From NCBI GenBank assembly GCA_018417955.1, contig JACTVC010000019.1:372001-436000 (forward strand): a DNA stretch of 64,000 nucleotides, in the 5' to 3' direction. A model generated the notes under the pieces. It searched no databases, was not told where the DNA came from, and was given only the letters and a program-made list of their open reading frames with translations. Source of the stretch: Laccaria trichodermophora. Taxonomy: Eukaryota > Basidiomycota > Agaricomycetes > Agaricales > Hydnangiaceae. This document shows, in pieces, positions 1 through 12,037 of the stretch; position 1 is the stretch's first letter; each line of letters begins with the position of its first letter. A program made the position numbers and the translations under genes.

Positions 1-2126
1 TCCTACAAAATACCTGTGGCATCGACACCCTGGCATACGAAGGCAAGCTGGGGCACCGCTACCATGTGAACAACATGGGTCAAATACTTGCTCAGGTAAA
101 GTCTTGCTCAATTACCATGTGTAACATGTCTGAAGTTTGACAAAGGAATTTTGCAACCCAAAAGTTCGACCAAACATTCATCTTTATCCCGAAGATACCG
201 GAAAACAGCTTAGCGAAGCGTGACAAGCAGAGCGATGGTTGAAGGAACTTCTACCAGAAGAAACAACTCCGATGGTTTGTGTCCGTGAAGACGATTATTA
301 CATCTATGAGCCGGCCCTCAAAGACCTTTCCGTGTGCATTCCGGAGCGTTGGTTCACGAGGGACGGCACCCTTTTTGCCCGAGCATGGAAGTTGGAGATA
401 CGGGCGATTGATGGGATTGAGGGCTGGGTAGTCCGTAAGGATATCGAACTTGAGGTATCACCAGCTTGCCAAAAGTTTTACATCCTTGGACAAGGAATTT
501 GCACAGTACCAAATACTGCATCCCTCGCGCATCCATGGTAAGTCTTTATCATTTATATAATATATCTGACACAACCTTCTCAACAGGATTCTTTCCAAAG
601 GAGGATGCCATCCTATCATCCCTTGAACCATGGATGCATACAAATCCGGTTCTTGGTAACTGTTGGTGAACCATGGCGAAAGGGTTTCGTGTTGCTTCTT
701 TGCCGCTATGGGTGTACTGCGACGATACCTCAGGGAAAACATCGAAGAAATGGAATGAGCACAACAGTCTCCTTTCACTCTTGCAGGTTTGCCGAGGGAG
801 CATACGGCCAAGGAATATAACATTCATTTTTTATGTACATCAAACATAGCACCGCCTCTCGAAATGATGGATGGAGTTGTTAGTCAGATTGAGTATGTAT
901 TTCTTGCTGCTTTGACGCTACCAATCTTACCATCAATGCTAGGGATGCTCAACGTGATGGTGTCTGGGCATGGGACTGCGAACATAAGGAACCAATTCTT
1001 ATCTTTCCTACTGTCCTTGCATTACTCGGGGATAATCCTATGCATAGCAAGTTTGCTTGCCATATTGGACTGTGGGGGAAGTTTTTTTGCCGCTCGTGTT
1101 GGGTCAAAGGAAGTGATGCTGAAGATTTCGGAAATGTTTTACCAAACATCAACAGGGACGAGTCACGAGAAAACAGTCCTGCTCTGTCAAGTGCTGGAAG
1201 CAATGCTGAATCGGATACTGCTAATGACTCAGCTGCTGCCACAACAAGTGATGCACCCACGAAGAGCTGACCGGCGACATCTAGGAAGCGTAAAAAATAT
1301 GAGGAAAGTTATTCTGCAATGTTTGGCCATATTTCAGCGTTTGTGAAGGTCTGTTGTATTTTTATACCTGGACTGCCTTCTCACCTCTTTGCTTAGCCTG
1401 GGGAACCTCGTACTAAGGTCGAAATCCAGAAAACACTTGATTCATATTTCAAAAAGGCAGCTGTCATTGGCTCGAAAACGGAGCTCAAGAAGGCTCGTAC
1501 ACAAACAGGAATTAAAGACTCAGTACAGGAATTTCACCTCGAGAAGCTCTTTGCTTTGTACAAGGAAAACAAGGCCCACAAGCAAAACAACAGGCTCTGG
1601 ATGCTGCAATGGCTGATTTACCTTTGGATATCACCAGTCCTGTTTGGCAATTACAAGGCATGTTGTTGATGTGTTTATTGATGCCTGTATGTTCACCATA
1701 TCATGAATAGGGCTGGATCTGCACCAAGACACACCTGTCGAAATTCTGCATGTGGTTCTTTTGGGTTTCATTAAATACTTTTGGTGTGATCTGGTTCAAA
1801 ATCAAATAAATGATGAACAGAAAGTGCTTCTCACACAACGGCTGAATAGCCTGGATGTTGGTGGCCTTGGGATATCCAAGCTCAGTGGAGAAACTTTGGT
1901 CAATCATGCTGGTTCCCTCACTGGTTGCGATTTTCAGGTGATTGCCCAAGTTGTGCCTTTTGTCATCTTTGATATGTTGCCAGATGATGTTTTTGAGGCC
2001 TGGCTGGCCCTCTCAAAGCTTGTTCCTCTTCTGTGGCAACTGTTCATCCATGATATTGATGAATATTCAGTTAGTTTCCCGACACCTTGTGATACAGGAT
2101 TGGAAGGGAATGCCCAGAGGCCATAG
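1..2126 (+). pseudogene. Decayed CACTA-class (Tnp2/Plavaka-like) transposase gene
   Basis: Seen: coding pieces on the plus strand in several frames, joined by plausible introns (538-586, GTAAGT to CAG; 893-942, GTATGT to TAG). Recognisable segments are a GLPREHTAKEYNIHFLCTSN-type stretch near 785-860, a cysteine-bearing FFCRSCWVKG segment near 1085-1115, and EILHVVLLGFIKYFW near 1735-1790. From memory these resemble transposases that are repetitive in agaricomycete genomes and related to EnSpm/CACTA Tnp2. Breaks: in-frame TGA at 221-223 and 1268-1270, each where CGA (Arg) would fit, and a frameshift near 775. The 5' end lies outside the window. The class (CACTA against Plavaka) is inferred; that it is a transposon-derived pseudogene is the safer call. 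Confidence 0.55.
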
Positions 2127-2858
2127 TCAAACAGTGGTATATAGCTAGATTTGGATATCTTACATAATATATTGATCTTTTGTCTTGAACCACCATCTTG
2201 TCAGCAGTCTTGCCATCCTCTTGCACTACATGTAGTGCTTTGTATCTGTACTTCCTACAGTATGCATAATCATGTTGGGCCAGCTGAGTATCTTGTAACT
2301 GCTCATTGCTCACTTATGGGTGTTGATCCCAGATCCACCCATTCTTGCCTCCTCCTTCCCTCTTGGCTTCAGCTATGCAAGAAGTTCAGAGTGAATGCTT
2401 CACAATGGTGGGGGCACTGTGGACTTCACCAAAGCATGGTTGAAGTCTGCATTTCTTGGTAGAGGGAGAGTTGGAGAGTTGTGGGAATGTGCCAGCTCAT
2501 CACAGGAGGAACCTTAGCATGGATGGTAGCTGCACCTCGCGCACTTTGTGGCAGGCTTATTACTTCATGTGAAAGGGCTCATCCATCCTTCAGTTGGATG
2601 AACCATTGACTTTAGCTTGTGCTTGCACAGCAGGTTGAGGTTTGTTCAATTGAGGTGCTGCGCTGACTCTGAGCAGCTGGGCTTTGGGATTTCACGACTA
2701 CACAGCCTAAAGCCTACTGTGAGGAGAGTTCCTCTCACCTGAGGTCTGGATTCCATGACTATGCGACCATTGACTTGGTGAGGAGGTTGCCCACAACCAG
2801 TGTTGCCTGCTGCTTTGCGCTGCTTCACTGTCTCTCAGACTCCACCTGTTCCTCAACC
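2127..2858. other. Intergenic stretch with a short gene fragment
   Basis: No intact gene seen. Around 2370-2460 the plus strand can be read as HNGGGTVDFTKAWLKS. The nucleotides around 2372-2395 recur at about 62330-62355, where a similar HNGGGTADF reading exists. This points to a shared repeated gene fragment of unknown identity. Stops follow in every frame. Confidence 0.25.
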
Positions 2859-4119
2859 TAGGGACTGTCATGGATACACCCGGGTATTAACTGTACCTGA
2901 TCCACAGATTTTCCCACCCACGGATCAGATAAGGCACAGTGTGGATATATCTGTGGGTAAACAGCCTGGGTGGCCAAGCATGTAGCTTCAGTTATATAAA
3001 TGAGTGTATCTCCTTCATTTCTTGTCTGTTCTTTATGAAAAAAATTGTGTTAGAAAGCGAAAATTCAGAAGAATTCACATTAGAACAAAAGTCATTATAT
3101 ATTATATAAATTGAGTATATCAAAACTAAAGTTATTCATATATCATCATCTGAGGTCTTTCCCCTCATATAATGCTGTAACAAGCCTTAATCACAAAGAG
3201 TGTTGGGGGTGTGTATTAGCATGCCTTGGCCATCTTGAGAGTATTTATTTTTAGTTTCAGAGAAATCCCTCTGAGAACAATTGATATTTAGGTAGGGTAG
3301 CAACAGAGGAAATGGGAGGTTATATGATGTACAGGCACAATGCATCACATTCCTGACTGCAACTTTCATGAATGGGTTCTGATTTCTGCTCAGCCCCAGG
3401 TAAGCAGCATTATTCACATTTATTTTCCTTTACTTTCAACAATTGTTGCAGTGACTTCTGTGGATGCAGAGTGGGCATTCTCCACTGGTCACCATCAGAT
3501 CAATTTCACCCAGCACAATATCTCTCTCAAACATTCAGAGCAGAAATGGCTCTTGAATCCTGGATTAAATCCCTCCTCTACCCAGGCTTCAATAAAGTTA
3601 CACAAATGATTGAAAAAAGATGGACAATGATTTCTTTTCCTCTTAAATAGCTTTTTGTAACACTTTATGTCACCAAAATTTTTCTTTCAATACCTCTGGG
3701 TTCATTAAGGTAAGTCTGAATGTTGTCCTTGTTTCTATTGGGGCATATTGTGATTGCTTTGGCTAAAAATTGAATTCATTAACAGGATTTCAAATATTTC
3801 TGGTGAAGCACTTGGGTGACAGCTGGGAACAAAGGCCAAATTACAATTTGGACCCCTTCCACAAGCAGCAGGGGCCAGGAAGTTATTGTGATGGCATTCT
3901 GTCATGGAGACAAGAGGTGGGAGGGAATTGGGGGCACAAATAACACTCTTATCTATTCCAGGCACGTATGCTCAAAATATCTCAAGAAGGTCTAAAAATA
4001 TCTAATTTACCCATGGATACCTGTGGATAGTCCAGGTAGTTACCCGAATCCATCAATTGAGTCCAAATATGGGTGGATTTTGGGTTTACCCGGTTTTTAG
4101 CTATCTGTGACAGTCCCTA
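2859..4119. mobile_element. hAT-type element remnant with terminal inverted repeats
   Basis: Seen: TAGGGACTGTCA at 2859-2870 and its exact reverse complement TGACAGTCCCTA at 4108-4119. The similarity continues inwards with gaps (GATA, then CCGGGTA on both sides), giving an imperfect inverted repeat of about 35 bp. Between the ends lies a degraded hAT C-terminal coding fragment (3340-3650). No clear 8-bp target duplication is left (CCTCAACC on the left, CTATGACC on the right). At about 1.26 kb the element is far too short to encode a full transposase. Assignment to hAT rests on the internal fragment. Confidence 0.5.
3340..3650 (+). pseudogene. hAT transposase C-terminal dimerisation fragment, frameshifted
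   Basis: One frame reads SVDAEWAFSTGHHQINFTQH and another continues QTFRAEMALESW, followed by TAG. Together these match the order of the conserved hAT C-terminal block as I know it from fungal elements (SVDxERAFSxGR, then an RAxxxLxSW motif). A frameshift near 3510 separates the two halves. Upstream catalytic parts are absent inside the inverted repeats, so this is a non-autonomous relic. The hAT family is recognised from this motif only. Confidence 0.55.
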
Positions 4120-6430
4120 CTATGACCTAATGCGTTTTCCCCGCTTAGTACTGGGGACTCTGAAGGAATCGGACCAATCCATTGGCAATGAGCATGAGGT
4201 TCTGTAGGGGCGGGCTTCTGGGGAGGAGCTATGTTCATTGGAGCAGTAAGGGACTGGGGAGGGGAAGAAGCAGGCTGTGGTGGAGTGGATTTTGTGGCTT
4301 GAGATGGTGCATTATTGCTGCTTTTGAGGAGAGTAGATTGTAAGGGCAAAGCCGTAAGAGGTGGGGTAGATGCTCTTTGACCTACTGTGCCCTTCTTCAC
4401 GTTGGCACTCAAGTACAACCAATGAGATGCATTGTACTCCTTTATGATTACAGGACCTTCGTTTCCCTCCTTCAATTCCACGAATCGGGCCTCCAGTGCA
4501 GGAAAACCGAATAAGTTCACATCTGAAATTGTGCCAGGAAGTACCTCAAGGTTTTCAATGGTGAATAGCTCCCTTCTTTTAATGCAGTCGTAATACACTC
4601 GTTCGCAGTCCTCTGGCCTTGAAGGTACTGGGCAGAAACATGAGGTGTTCCTATCTTGATCCTCTTCTTTCCAAAATGTCCATCGTCCTGGAGTGACAGC
4701 CATTACTGGTGGGGGCACTATCCATTCCACTCATTCTCAAGCCAGCGGTGGACTTCTGGATCTGGGATACTTGCACTTGAGCTGGACTTCAGCGGTAGCT
4801 GTGTTGACAGATTTGAACAGTCAGAGGCTGGAGGTTGACACTGCTTCATCACTACCTCTGGTGTCTCTTCCAGTGGTCTATGCTTGACTCCATCCCATCC
4901 TTGATTTCGTGGATCCGACCCTGACCACTCCTCCTCTGACAAGTCTGGCAATGCTCAAGGTAACCCTTCTTGACCTGCTATAGCGTTGATTAAAGCCTTA
5001 TGTCTGTAAGCCAGGTTGTCGAAGCCATTATGCTCTTGCACCAAATACTGGGCATCTGTCTGAGCTATGAAGTCCAGATTCTTGTGATCTTCTGAATGAA
5101 GGTACATGTCACACGCTGGGACTTCATGGATGATGAAGCACGGAATTTTGTGTTTCAGGAGCCAATAAACTTCGTTCTCCTTTGCTCCGTTTATCCAGGC
5201 TCCCATCACATTCTTGGCTGCAAACAGTACTTCTGATAACCACTGCTCTGAAACTGCTTCACTCCCTTCGTGAATAACAATGTTCATTGTCCAAATCCAC
5301 GCATCCTTCAACTTCAACCCAGCTTGGATCAAAGCCACCTTATCAACAGCATCTGCAAAGTGTACCTCCCCTCTCAACTCCCAAAAGTCATTGTCGGTGG
5401 GCAGTACTGGTTGACCATCCCAGTAATCCGGTTTAATGGTGGCCACAGCGCTTAAACTGGACATCGTCACATCCAACTCAATATTCCGATTAGTGAGGTG
5501 AAGCAAATATGTGGCATCTAATTGTCCCCAATCCATAGTCCTTCCCTTTGGTGCTAGACTAACCCAGGCAGTCCATAGCGGAATGTACTTGATCCTTGAG
5601 GAGGCTTTCTTATTCCTCTGTATGAAAGTCAACCACGGTTTTCAAGGATTGTAGTGTTGGGGTGATTTCATTGGATCAAAACAACCTAGGTGTCTGTCAA
5701 ATCATCTTCTCATGCGGTCTGCTTCCATAGCAGCGATATACCCTGGAGCTCATATGCCAGGGTAGAACATGTCGACCAATGAATTCGGAGACCACAACTC
5801 CCACATCTTTCTCTTCATCACAACTATGTGACTGTGGACCCAGGAAAAGGGAGGCAGTAGGAATGATAGGGAATCATCTACCACCAGAGGCTCAAAGTAG
5901 CCAAAGCAACTCTTTCTTCGTCTAGATTTGTATCGTCATGAGTCGTGACCCTCTGGGGTCCTGGTATGTGTAAACCGCAGTACTTCCATGCTGAAAAGTC
6001 GGTAGATCGGCTTTGTAAGTGAGTCTGGGCAGGTAGAGGTAACACAGGAGGGTATCAGAAGCGGAGTAGCAATCTTCTTATTTCCAGTTAATCGATGCTT
6101 CTCATCGAGGTGAGAGGAGGACTTTTGATTTCCCACCATTCCTGCCCAATACGTAACCATAGGAAAAGGGCCAGGATGCAGGAACTGGGCTATCTTCAGC
6201 TGTTGAACGCCTACTGGAATGGCTGGTATAGGGATGAGATTATGGAATTTGTGGGATGCTCTGATGTTGCACAAGGGATTAGGGCATGAGGACGGATTCT
6301 GGACATGAACTGGGGGAGGGAAGGTAGGAGGTTTAGACATGATGAAGGAAGTTGGAAGGCCAGGATTATTGGGTAGTAAGGACAGTGTGGGTTTGAGTGC
6401 TTTGTTAGAGTATTGGGGAATGAAGAGCAC
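4101..6430 (-). pseudogene. Long unrecognised ORF downstream of the gypsy pol fragment, broken by TGA codons
   Basis: Seen: one minus-strand frame runs from about 6430 to near 4725 with only five stops, all TGA (5936-5938, 5750-5752, 5702-5704, 5642-5644, 4955-4957), each fitting a former CGA. It then shifts frame near 4725 and continues to 4101. If read through it would be about 770 codons. The N-terminal part is proline-rich. The middle carries segments such as WSPNSLVDMFYPG and CFIIHEVPACDMYL, and the C-terminal part is Pro/Thr/Ser-rich. It lies on the same strand and in the same frame as the integrase ORF just upstream, after two TAA stops, in the position where an extra retroelement ORF would sit. 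I do not recognise the product. It may be a captured host gene or an additional element ORF. Confidence 0.5.
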
Positions 6431-6517
6431 TTCTCCTTCTTACAGCTCCCTATAAATTCCCAGCAGTGTTTGAATTTTTACTCTAAAAATTCTTTGGGGA
6501 ACAGGGCCATGTATAAC

Positions 6518-7693
6518 TTAGTCTAGTCCCAATTTAGCCAAGTATTCTCTTTTAAGCTCTGGAGAATTGCATAAGTCAGCTTCAGAAACCCAAGAATCCA
6601 ATTCTGGACTGTATCCTACCCATCTAACTCTGAACATTCTTCTGTTGCCCTTCTTTTGGCCTGTTAACTTATGACCTATGATAGCTTCGACCTTGTACTC
6701 CTTGGTTGGTAGGAAATCTCAAGTGGGTGGCAGAGTTGTCTGATCTTCGAAGTCTGAGGGGAATGATTTGTACTTTTTTAGGTGATCTATGTTGATTACT
6801 GGATGCATCAGGTAAGAGTCAGGCAGTCTGAGTTGATACACATTTGGGTTGATTTGCTCCATAAATTCAAAGGGTCCTATCATTGTCTGCACTAACTTTC
6901 GTCCCATGCCTTCCACTTCCACTAATTTCAAGGTGTGTGGATTTACTAGTACTTGATCACCTGGCTTTATTTCTTCTACAGGACGTCTATTCTTGTTGAA
7001 TGCTTTAGCTTGCTGTTCTTGAGCGATTACGAGGGCATCTCAAGCTTGTTCTTGCTGTAGATTGATAGCTTTTACGTATTTCTCCCCTCAATCGCTAGGG
7101 TGAAACCCTTCCTCTTGTGACCATTGCTTCATTTGGAGCTCCCCAGTCGAAACTTTCGGAAGATAGTTGAATAATAAGCCATTTGGCATGTCTTGTGTGG
7201 AAGAATGTTTGGCTGAGTTGTACGCAAATGCTAAGACAGACAACCAAGCAGCCCAGGAACTACGGTCTCTGGAGACGTATGCTCTTAGCATCTGTTCTAT
7301 GGTGGCATTCAAGATCTCTGTCTGCCCATCAGTTTGGGGATGATGCGAAGATGATAGAGCCATCTTGGAACCATGCAGAGCTACTACTGTCTTCCAAAAA
7401 CCCATGGCCCATCGCTTATCTTGATCCACAATGATCCTGTGCGGCATGCCATATATGTGCACGACACGCTCAACAAATAGTTTAGCAAAACCTTCTTGGG
7501 TAAGGGTGTTGTGGGTGGGTATGAAGAGGCTGAATTTCGTTAACTTATCCACTATAACCAGGATGGCTGTGTATTTCTCCTCACCTGATGGTGGCAATCC
7601 AGTAATAAGGTCTAAGGAGACCGTTTCAAAGGGACATGAAGGTACATGTGCTGGGCGTAATGCTCCCATCTTCTTGGTTCTGTTGACTTTCAC
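6518..7693 (-). pseudogene. Ty3/gypsy pol fragment: integrase core and chromodomain
   Basis: The minus frame starts inside pol, just after the integrase zinc-finger region (KVNRTKKMGALRPAH), and runs through the DDE core. The first Asp is in SLDLITGLPPSG, the second region is VDQDKRWAMGFWK, and the Glu is in HHPQTDGQTEILNATIEQML. An SH3-like segment follows (PGDQVLVNPHTLKL), then a chromodomain near 6524-6700 (YKVEAIIGHKL, FRVRWVGYSPELDSWV). TAA at 6518-6520 fits the real end. Three in-frame TGA codons (7088-7090, 7040-7042, 6719-6721) break it, all consistent with CGA origin. Reverse transcriptase and RNase H are missing: sequence upstream of 7700 is unrelated minisatellite. This is a chromovirus-type LTR retrotransposon relic; no LTRs were identified. 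Confidence 0.8.
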
Positions 7694-7769
7694 TAGTGGC
7701 TACCACTATTTATGATTAATCTATGACAACTGTCCAAGAGCTGATGTGTATACTGCCACAGGTTTTATG

Positions 7770-8110
7770 AAAGGCATTTCATTAGGATAGCCCATCTATT
7801 TCATTAAGTCATTGAGCACTTTCATTACCATTTCTTGGATTTTTCATTAGGATATTTCATTAGCCACTTTGACACTTTCAATACTATTTCTTACATTTTT
7901 CATTAGGATATTTCATTGGGACCTCTGGCACTTTCATTACCATTTCTTATATTTTTCATTAGGATATTTCATGCGCTTTCATTATTATTTCTTACATTTT
8001 TCATTAGGATATTTCATTGAGACCTCTGGCCCTTTCATTCCATTTCTTATATTTTTCATTTGGATATTTCATTAGGCCCCTTGGCCCTTTCAATACCATT
8101 TCATAGTCAA
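7770..8110. repeat. AT-rich minisatellite, about five imperfect copies of a 55-65 bp unit
   Basis: The phrases TTTCATTAGGATATTTCATT and CTCTGGCACTTTCATTACC recur in the same order five times with small indels. ORFs here simply translate the repeat. It abuts the truncated pol end, so it may mark the breakpoint. No gene is seen from 7700 to 8299. Confidence 0.7.
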
Positions 8111-8299
8111 TGCATTATCTTATTGATAGTTCTCCTGAAAATTGATAACAGCATACAGATATATTATTGTGCTCCACAGCCAGCGCAAGTCACGGTTCAC
8201 ACTGAAACCATAACATATGTCTATATTGTACTATCAAGAAGAAAGAAGGTGCTAGACGACCAGTTTGAGTCACGGTTCAAGCTGGCACAGGGAGACGTG

Positions 8300-8883
8300 T
8301 AGTGTTTGGAAGTCCGGTCTCATGACTGGAAAAAGACCGTAACCAGACCGGACCAAGACCGCAAAAGACCGGACCTGCGGTTACGGTCTTTTATTTTTGA
8401 AATGTAAAGACCGCAAAAAAACCGGTTAACGTGAACCGGTTTTGACCGGTTTGGACCGGTCTTTTGTAGCCCCTTAAATACCCTTTAAAACGCACCCAAG
8501 AACGTACGATTTGGTAAAAAAACGAGAGAGATATGAATTAACATGTAAATTACTTTGGGGAATAATAGATGTACCAGACTTATTTTATAGAAGCACTAAT
8601 TCCTATCGGAATTTAACGTTCTTGGGCTCGTTTTGAAGCTATCAAAAATGTTAATAAATTTACCGATTAATAATTTAAAAATATTGGCCTAAAGACCGGT
8701 CATAAACCAGTTAAAACCGATGCAGACCGAAACCGGTCTATAGACCGCAAAAAACCGCGGTCTGCGGTCTTTTTGCGGTCCGGTCTGGTCTTTTGACTTC
8801 TGGGAAAAATGCAGACCGGTTACGGTTACAGTTAACGCCCCTGGGCATCAAAAAACCGGACCGAACCGGACTTTCAAACACTA
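8300..8883. mobile_element. hAT-type MITE with perfect 8-bp target duplication
   Basis: Seen: GAGACGTG at 8292-8299 and again at 8884-8891. Between them is a 584-bp element that begins TAGTGTTTGGAAGTCCGGT and ends with its reverse complement apart from one mismatch (G against A). The interior holds dozens of ACCGGT / GACCG motifs in both orientations, typical of subterminal transposase-binding repeats. There is no coding capacity. An 8-bp duplication with TAGTG ends fits hAT. The perfect duplication implies a fairly recent insertion. Confidence 0.9.
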
Positions 8884-8949
8884 GAGACGTGTCTATACTT
8901 TACTAAAAACCGAATCAAGGAATAGATGCAGGCCTAACATGAATGAAGT

Positions 8950-11660
8950 CTATGGCCACCCTTTTAATGACATAAAGATTGTGTGATAAGCAGGAACGTA
9001 CCTCTTCCCTTTGTGGGTCACTTGACCACCACCCTCACACCCTCGCTTCGTTCCTTGAGGTTTAATTTTCTTGTAAATCTCCTCTATCACCCATTGAACA
9101 TCATGAACAGCAGTCCATGCACAGAAAGAAGGGACTTCTGGTGTCAAGGCCAAGACCCACCAGGAAAGCGCCACAACAACAGTGTAAAGCCTGCCTGAAC
9201 CACCTTTATGAAGCACACACCAGTCCTCATCAATGGGTGCCACATACGTGAAAGTGCTGTCATCAGCAACTCTCCATTTGGGTTGAATCACAATCCACCA
9301 AGTCATAAATGATGAGCTGTAGGTGTTGGGATTGACTGCACAGGGTGAGTCTTTCTTCTTACTCTTGATCCATTCAGCGACCTTGTCTGGACGCAAAGCC
9401 ACTGGTAGGTTCTATGAGACAGTGTTTAGTCGAAATAGCGTAATAAAGGAGTCACCACTTACACCTGTCATTGTGTTCACTAACTCAAATTTAATGAGAG
9501 TGTTCACAAGATCCTGCCATGCTTTTTCCTGCGAAATTCTGTGTAAGTAATCTACCATCCCCGCTTTTACCAACCAAGCTGGCAACACGCTCTTATCATA
9601 AAAACAGGAACGACAGATTGTGGTCATAGCTTCGAATTGTCCTTCTCAGCCTTTTCGTCGTTAACATCGGGGTCAACATCCATCTCAGAACTTGCTTTCA
9701 TATTGGTTTCGTGACTGCTGACTGGAAGAGAGTTGGAGTTGATGACAGGGTATGGTGGATTAGGAGAGGATGGATCATTAATGGGAAAAGAAGCAGAGTT
9801 GATGACGGGAGCCACCAAAGAAGCCAAGTTGACTATGGGGGCCGCGTGAGAGAAAGTAGAAGTATCATCGGTAGGACAAGATGCAGAGTCAACAGTGGGG
9901 GCCGCTGGAGTGGAAGCAGAAGCTGAAATGGTTGCTTGCAAAAAAGAATGTGGAGAATCAACATCTGCTGATATGAGAGGAGGTGGAGGTGAGATTGAAC
10001 CTGCCACCACACCAGCAAGGGTGGTTGAATCAGCAGGCACTGACAGCGTAGCGAGCAATGGAGTGGAGGTCAAATCAGTTGTAACGCCTTTGACTGATGG
10101 CGTTTGCATGACCGTGAGACTGTCTTCAACACACTTGATTTCCTCCCCTCCTGAAGTGATAGCAGTCGTTGATGTCGCAGTCATGGAAGTTGGTGCGTGG
10201 CTGACAATAGTAACGTCACTGTCAGATTCAAATCGCTGACAGCGAAGCACAAGACTTACCCTGGTCCATGGATTCTGGCAGAAAACCGGGTGGGTTCCTG
10301 TTCCCTGCTCTCGTCCTTCATCTTCTCCCTCTTGCTCACTTTCTTGTTTGTCTTCTTCTCAATCTTGGGTTCAGGGTACTTGACTTCGAGTTTCTGAAGG
10401 AGCTCCTTATTTCTTGCAATATTGGCCTCATGGGTAAGTTTGTATTGGCTCTTCGTCGATGTCAATTGTGCTCTGACTGATTGTTCCTCTTCTAGATCTG
10501 AGTTGTTGGTTTCATCGTCCGTGCCCTCACCATTGTCATTGGTGCCCTGCTCAGCTGGTTCTGCCTCAGGCATGTTTGCTTTCGATGCTAGGCACCTACT
10601 ATCTCGGACGTTTTGAGCTGACCAATCACTGTCAGTGCCGCTCCCATTGATGGCAGGTTGACTCACAAAATGCTTTGTGCAGGAAATCATCGAACATATT
10701 GGTGATATGCTCTTCGTAACCCTCCTTGCCTAGAAACCCTTCGAAATCTTGGTCATCAGGAGACTTCCCACAGTGGAACCTTCAAGACAGTCAGTGATGT
10801 GGAACCCATAAGGTATGATTACTTGCATACATATATGTCATAATTCTGCTGTTCTTGATTGGTTCAGGCCCGCCAACGAGGAAGGTGATGTTCCATCCTG
10901 TCTGGCTCTGGATGGCTTGGCCCATCATGGCGAGGGTGGCTGGTAATTTATCAATTGCCCTAGAAAGTGGTGAGCAACCAATCAACTGATCGAGATTAAA
11001 TGCTACTCACTTTTGGTAAGATTTATTTTGTGCTTCGCTGCTCAGGTCTGCCTTCTTTTCCTCTGCCTCCCAGTACTTCTTAACTTCATCTTTGACCTCT
11101 TTGGATTCAGCCTGGTATTTCTCTCGGATGAACGTATTCGCAAAGTTGAACTGCACCGTCTTCAAATTTATTTTAGGGTTCTCTTCCATCAATTTCGCCT
11201 TTTGAGTTTCCCATTCCTTTTCAATGACAGCCTTTCATTGAGACTCATACGTCATCTGGAAATAGACCTGCCACTTGTGGAGGACTTTCCGTTTTGCCTT
11301 CAACTTGAGGACACCACACACTCCAGTACCTGATGTCGAACCTCGAGTATGGTTATGAAACCATGCTTTTACACACTATAGATTGGGTGAATTCTCTGTC
11401 GGTATGTATACCTCACAGACATTGACATACCTCATCATCCCTGTTTCTCTTCTGCTTTAGTGCATCCTCAGCATTCTTTGCTTGGGCAATCTCATCACCT
11501 GTAGGCTCAGGAATGGGCCATGCCTTCCTCCACTCTGTCAGGGTCTTAGGGAAGAATTTGGACATCATGGTTTTGTTAGCCTGTGCCTCTGTGAACAAAG
11601 ATAGCTGAGCCTTGAGCCATTCCTCTTGGTTGTCAGAGGTCCACTTTCAGTGAGTCATCT
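8950..11660 (-). pseudogene. Multi-exon gene of unknown function, decayed
   Basis: Minus-strand coding pieces in a consistent order: 11660-11413 (TEWRKAWPIPEPTGDE), 11192-11007, 10985-10791 (PLSRAIDKLPATLAMMGQ), a piece around 10760-10640 (DDQDFEGFLGKEGYEEH), 10690-10256 (charged, Glu/Lys-rich), 10250-9624 (Ser/Thr/Pro-rich, low complexity), 9627-9412 (YDKSVLPAWLVKAGMVDYL) and 9402-8950 (DKVAEWIKSKKK, TFTYVAPIDEDW). Introns with GT and AG ends fit several junctions. A TGA at 11647-11649 replaces a likely CGA right after the apparent start, and the 9624-10250 and 9412-9627 pieces are in different frames without a good intron. From memory this resembles a repeated family in agaricomycetes with no known function. 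Confidence 0.5.
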
Positions 11661-12037
11661 TGGTGAGTCAGGCAAAGTTGTAGTATTGGGAGTTAGAAGA
11701 TATACAAGGCTGATTCCGGTTGTAGAATTCAGTTGCATTTAGAGAATGTAACATGGCAAGTTGGTAGGAAATTTCCAAAAATTCTATTAAAATTCTATAA
11801 TAGTCATGTAACATTATACAGGTCGGATCCGCTGTCTGCCGAACGCACTGTCTGCTTATAAAGTGAGAACTTGTTCACAATCCAGTGTGAACTGAGAGTT
11901 TGGCTAGTTACAATAACGGTAATGGTCATTCAACATGTCCTTGATATTAATCGTTAACTGATTCGCCTTTAGGCCCCCCCCCACCCATCAGCTACAGTAC
12001 ACACCCGAAACGATGCCAGCCACCAAGTCATGAAACG
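11661..12037. other. Intergenic, no feature seen
   Basis: AT-rich, with a short poly-C tract at 11973-11982. No ORF with protein-like composition was seen. Confidence 0.4.
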
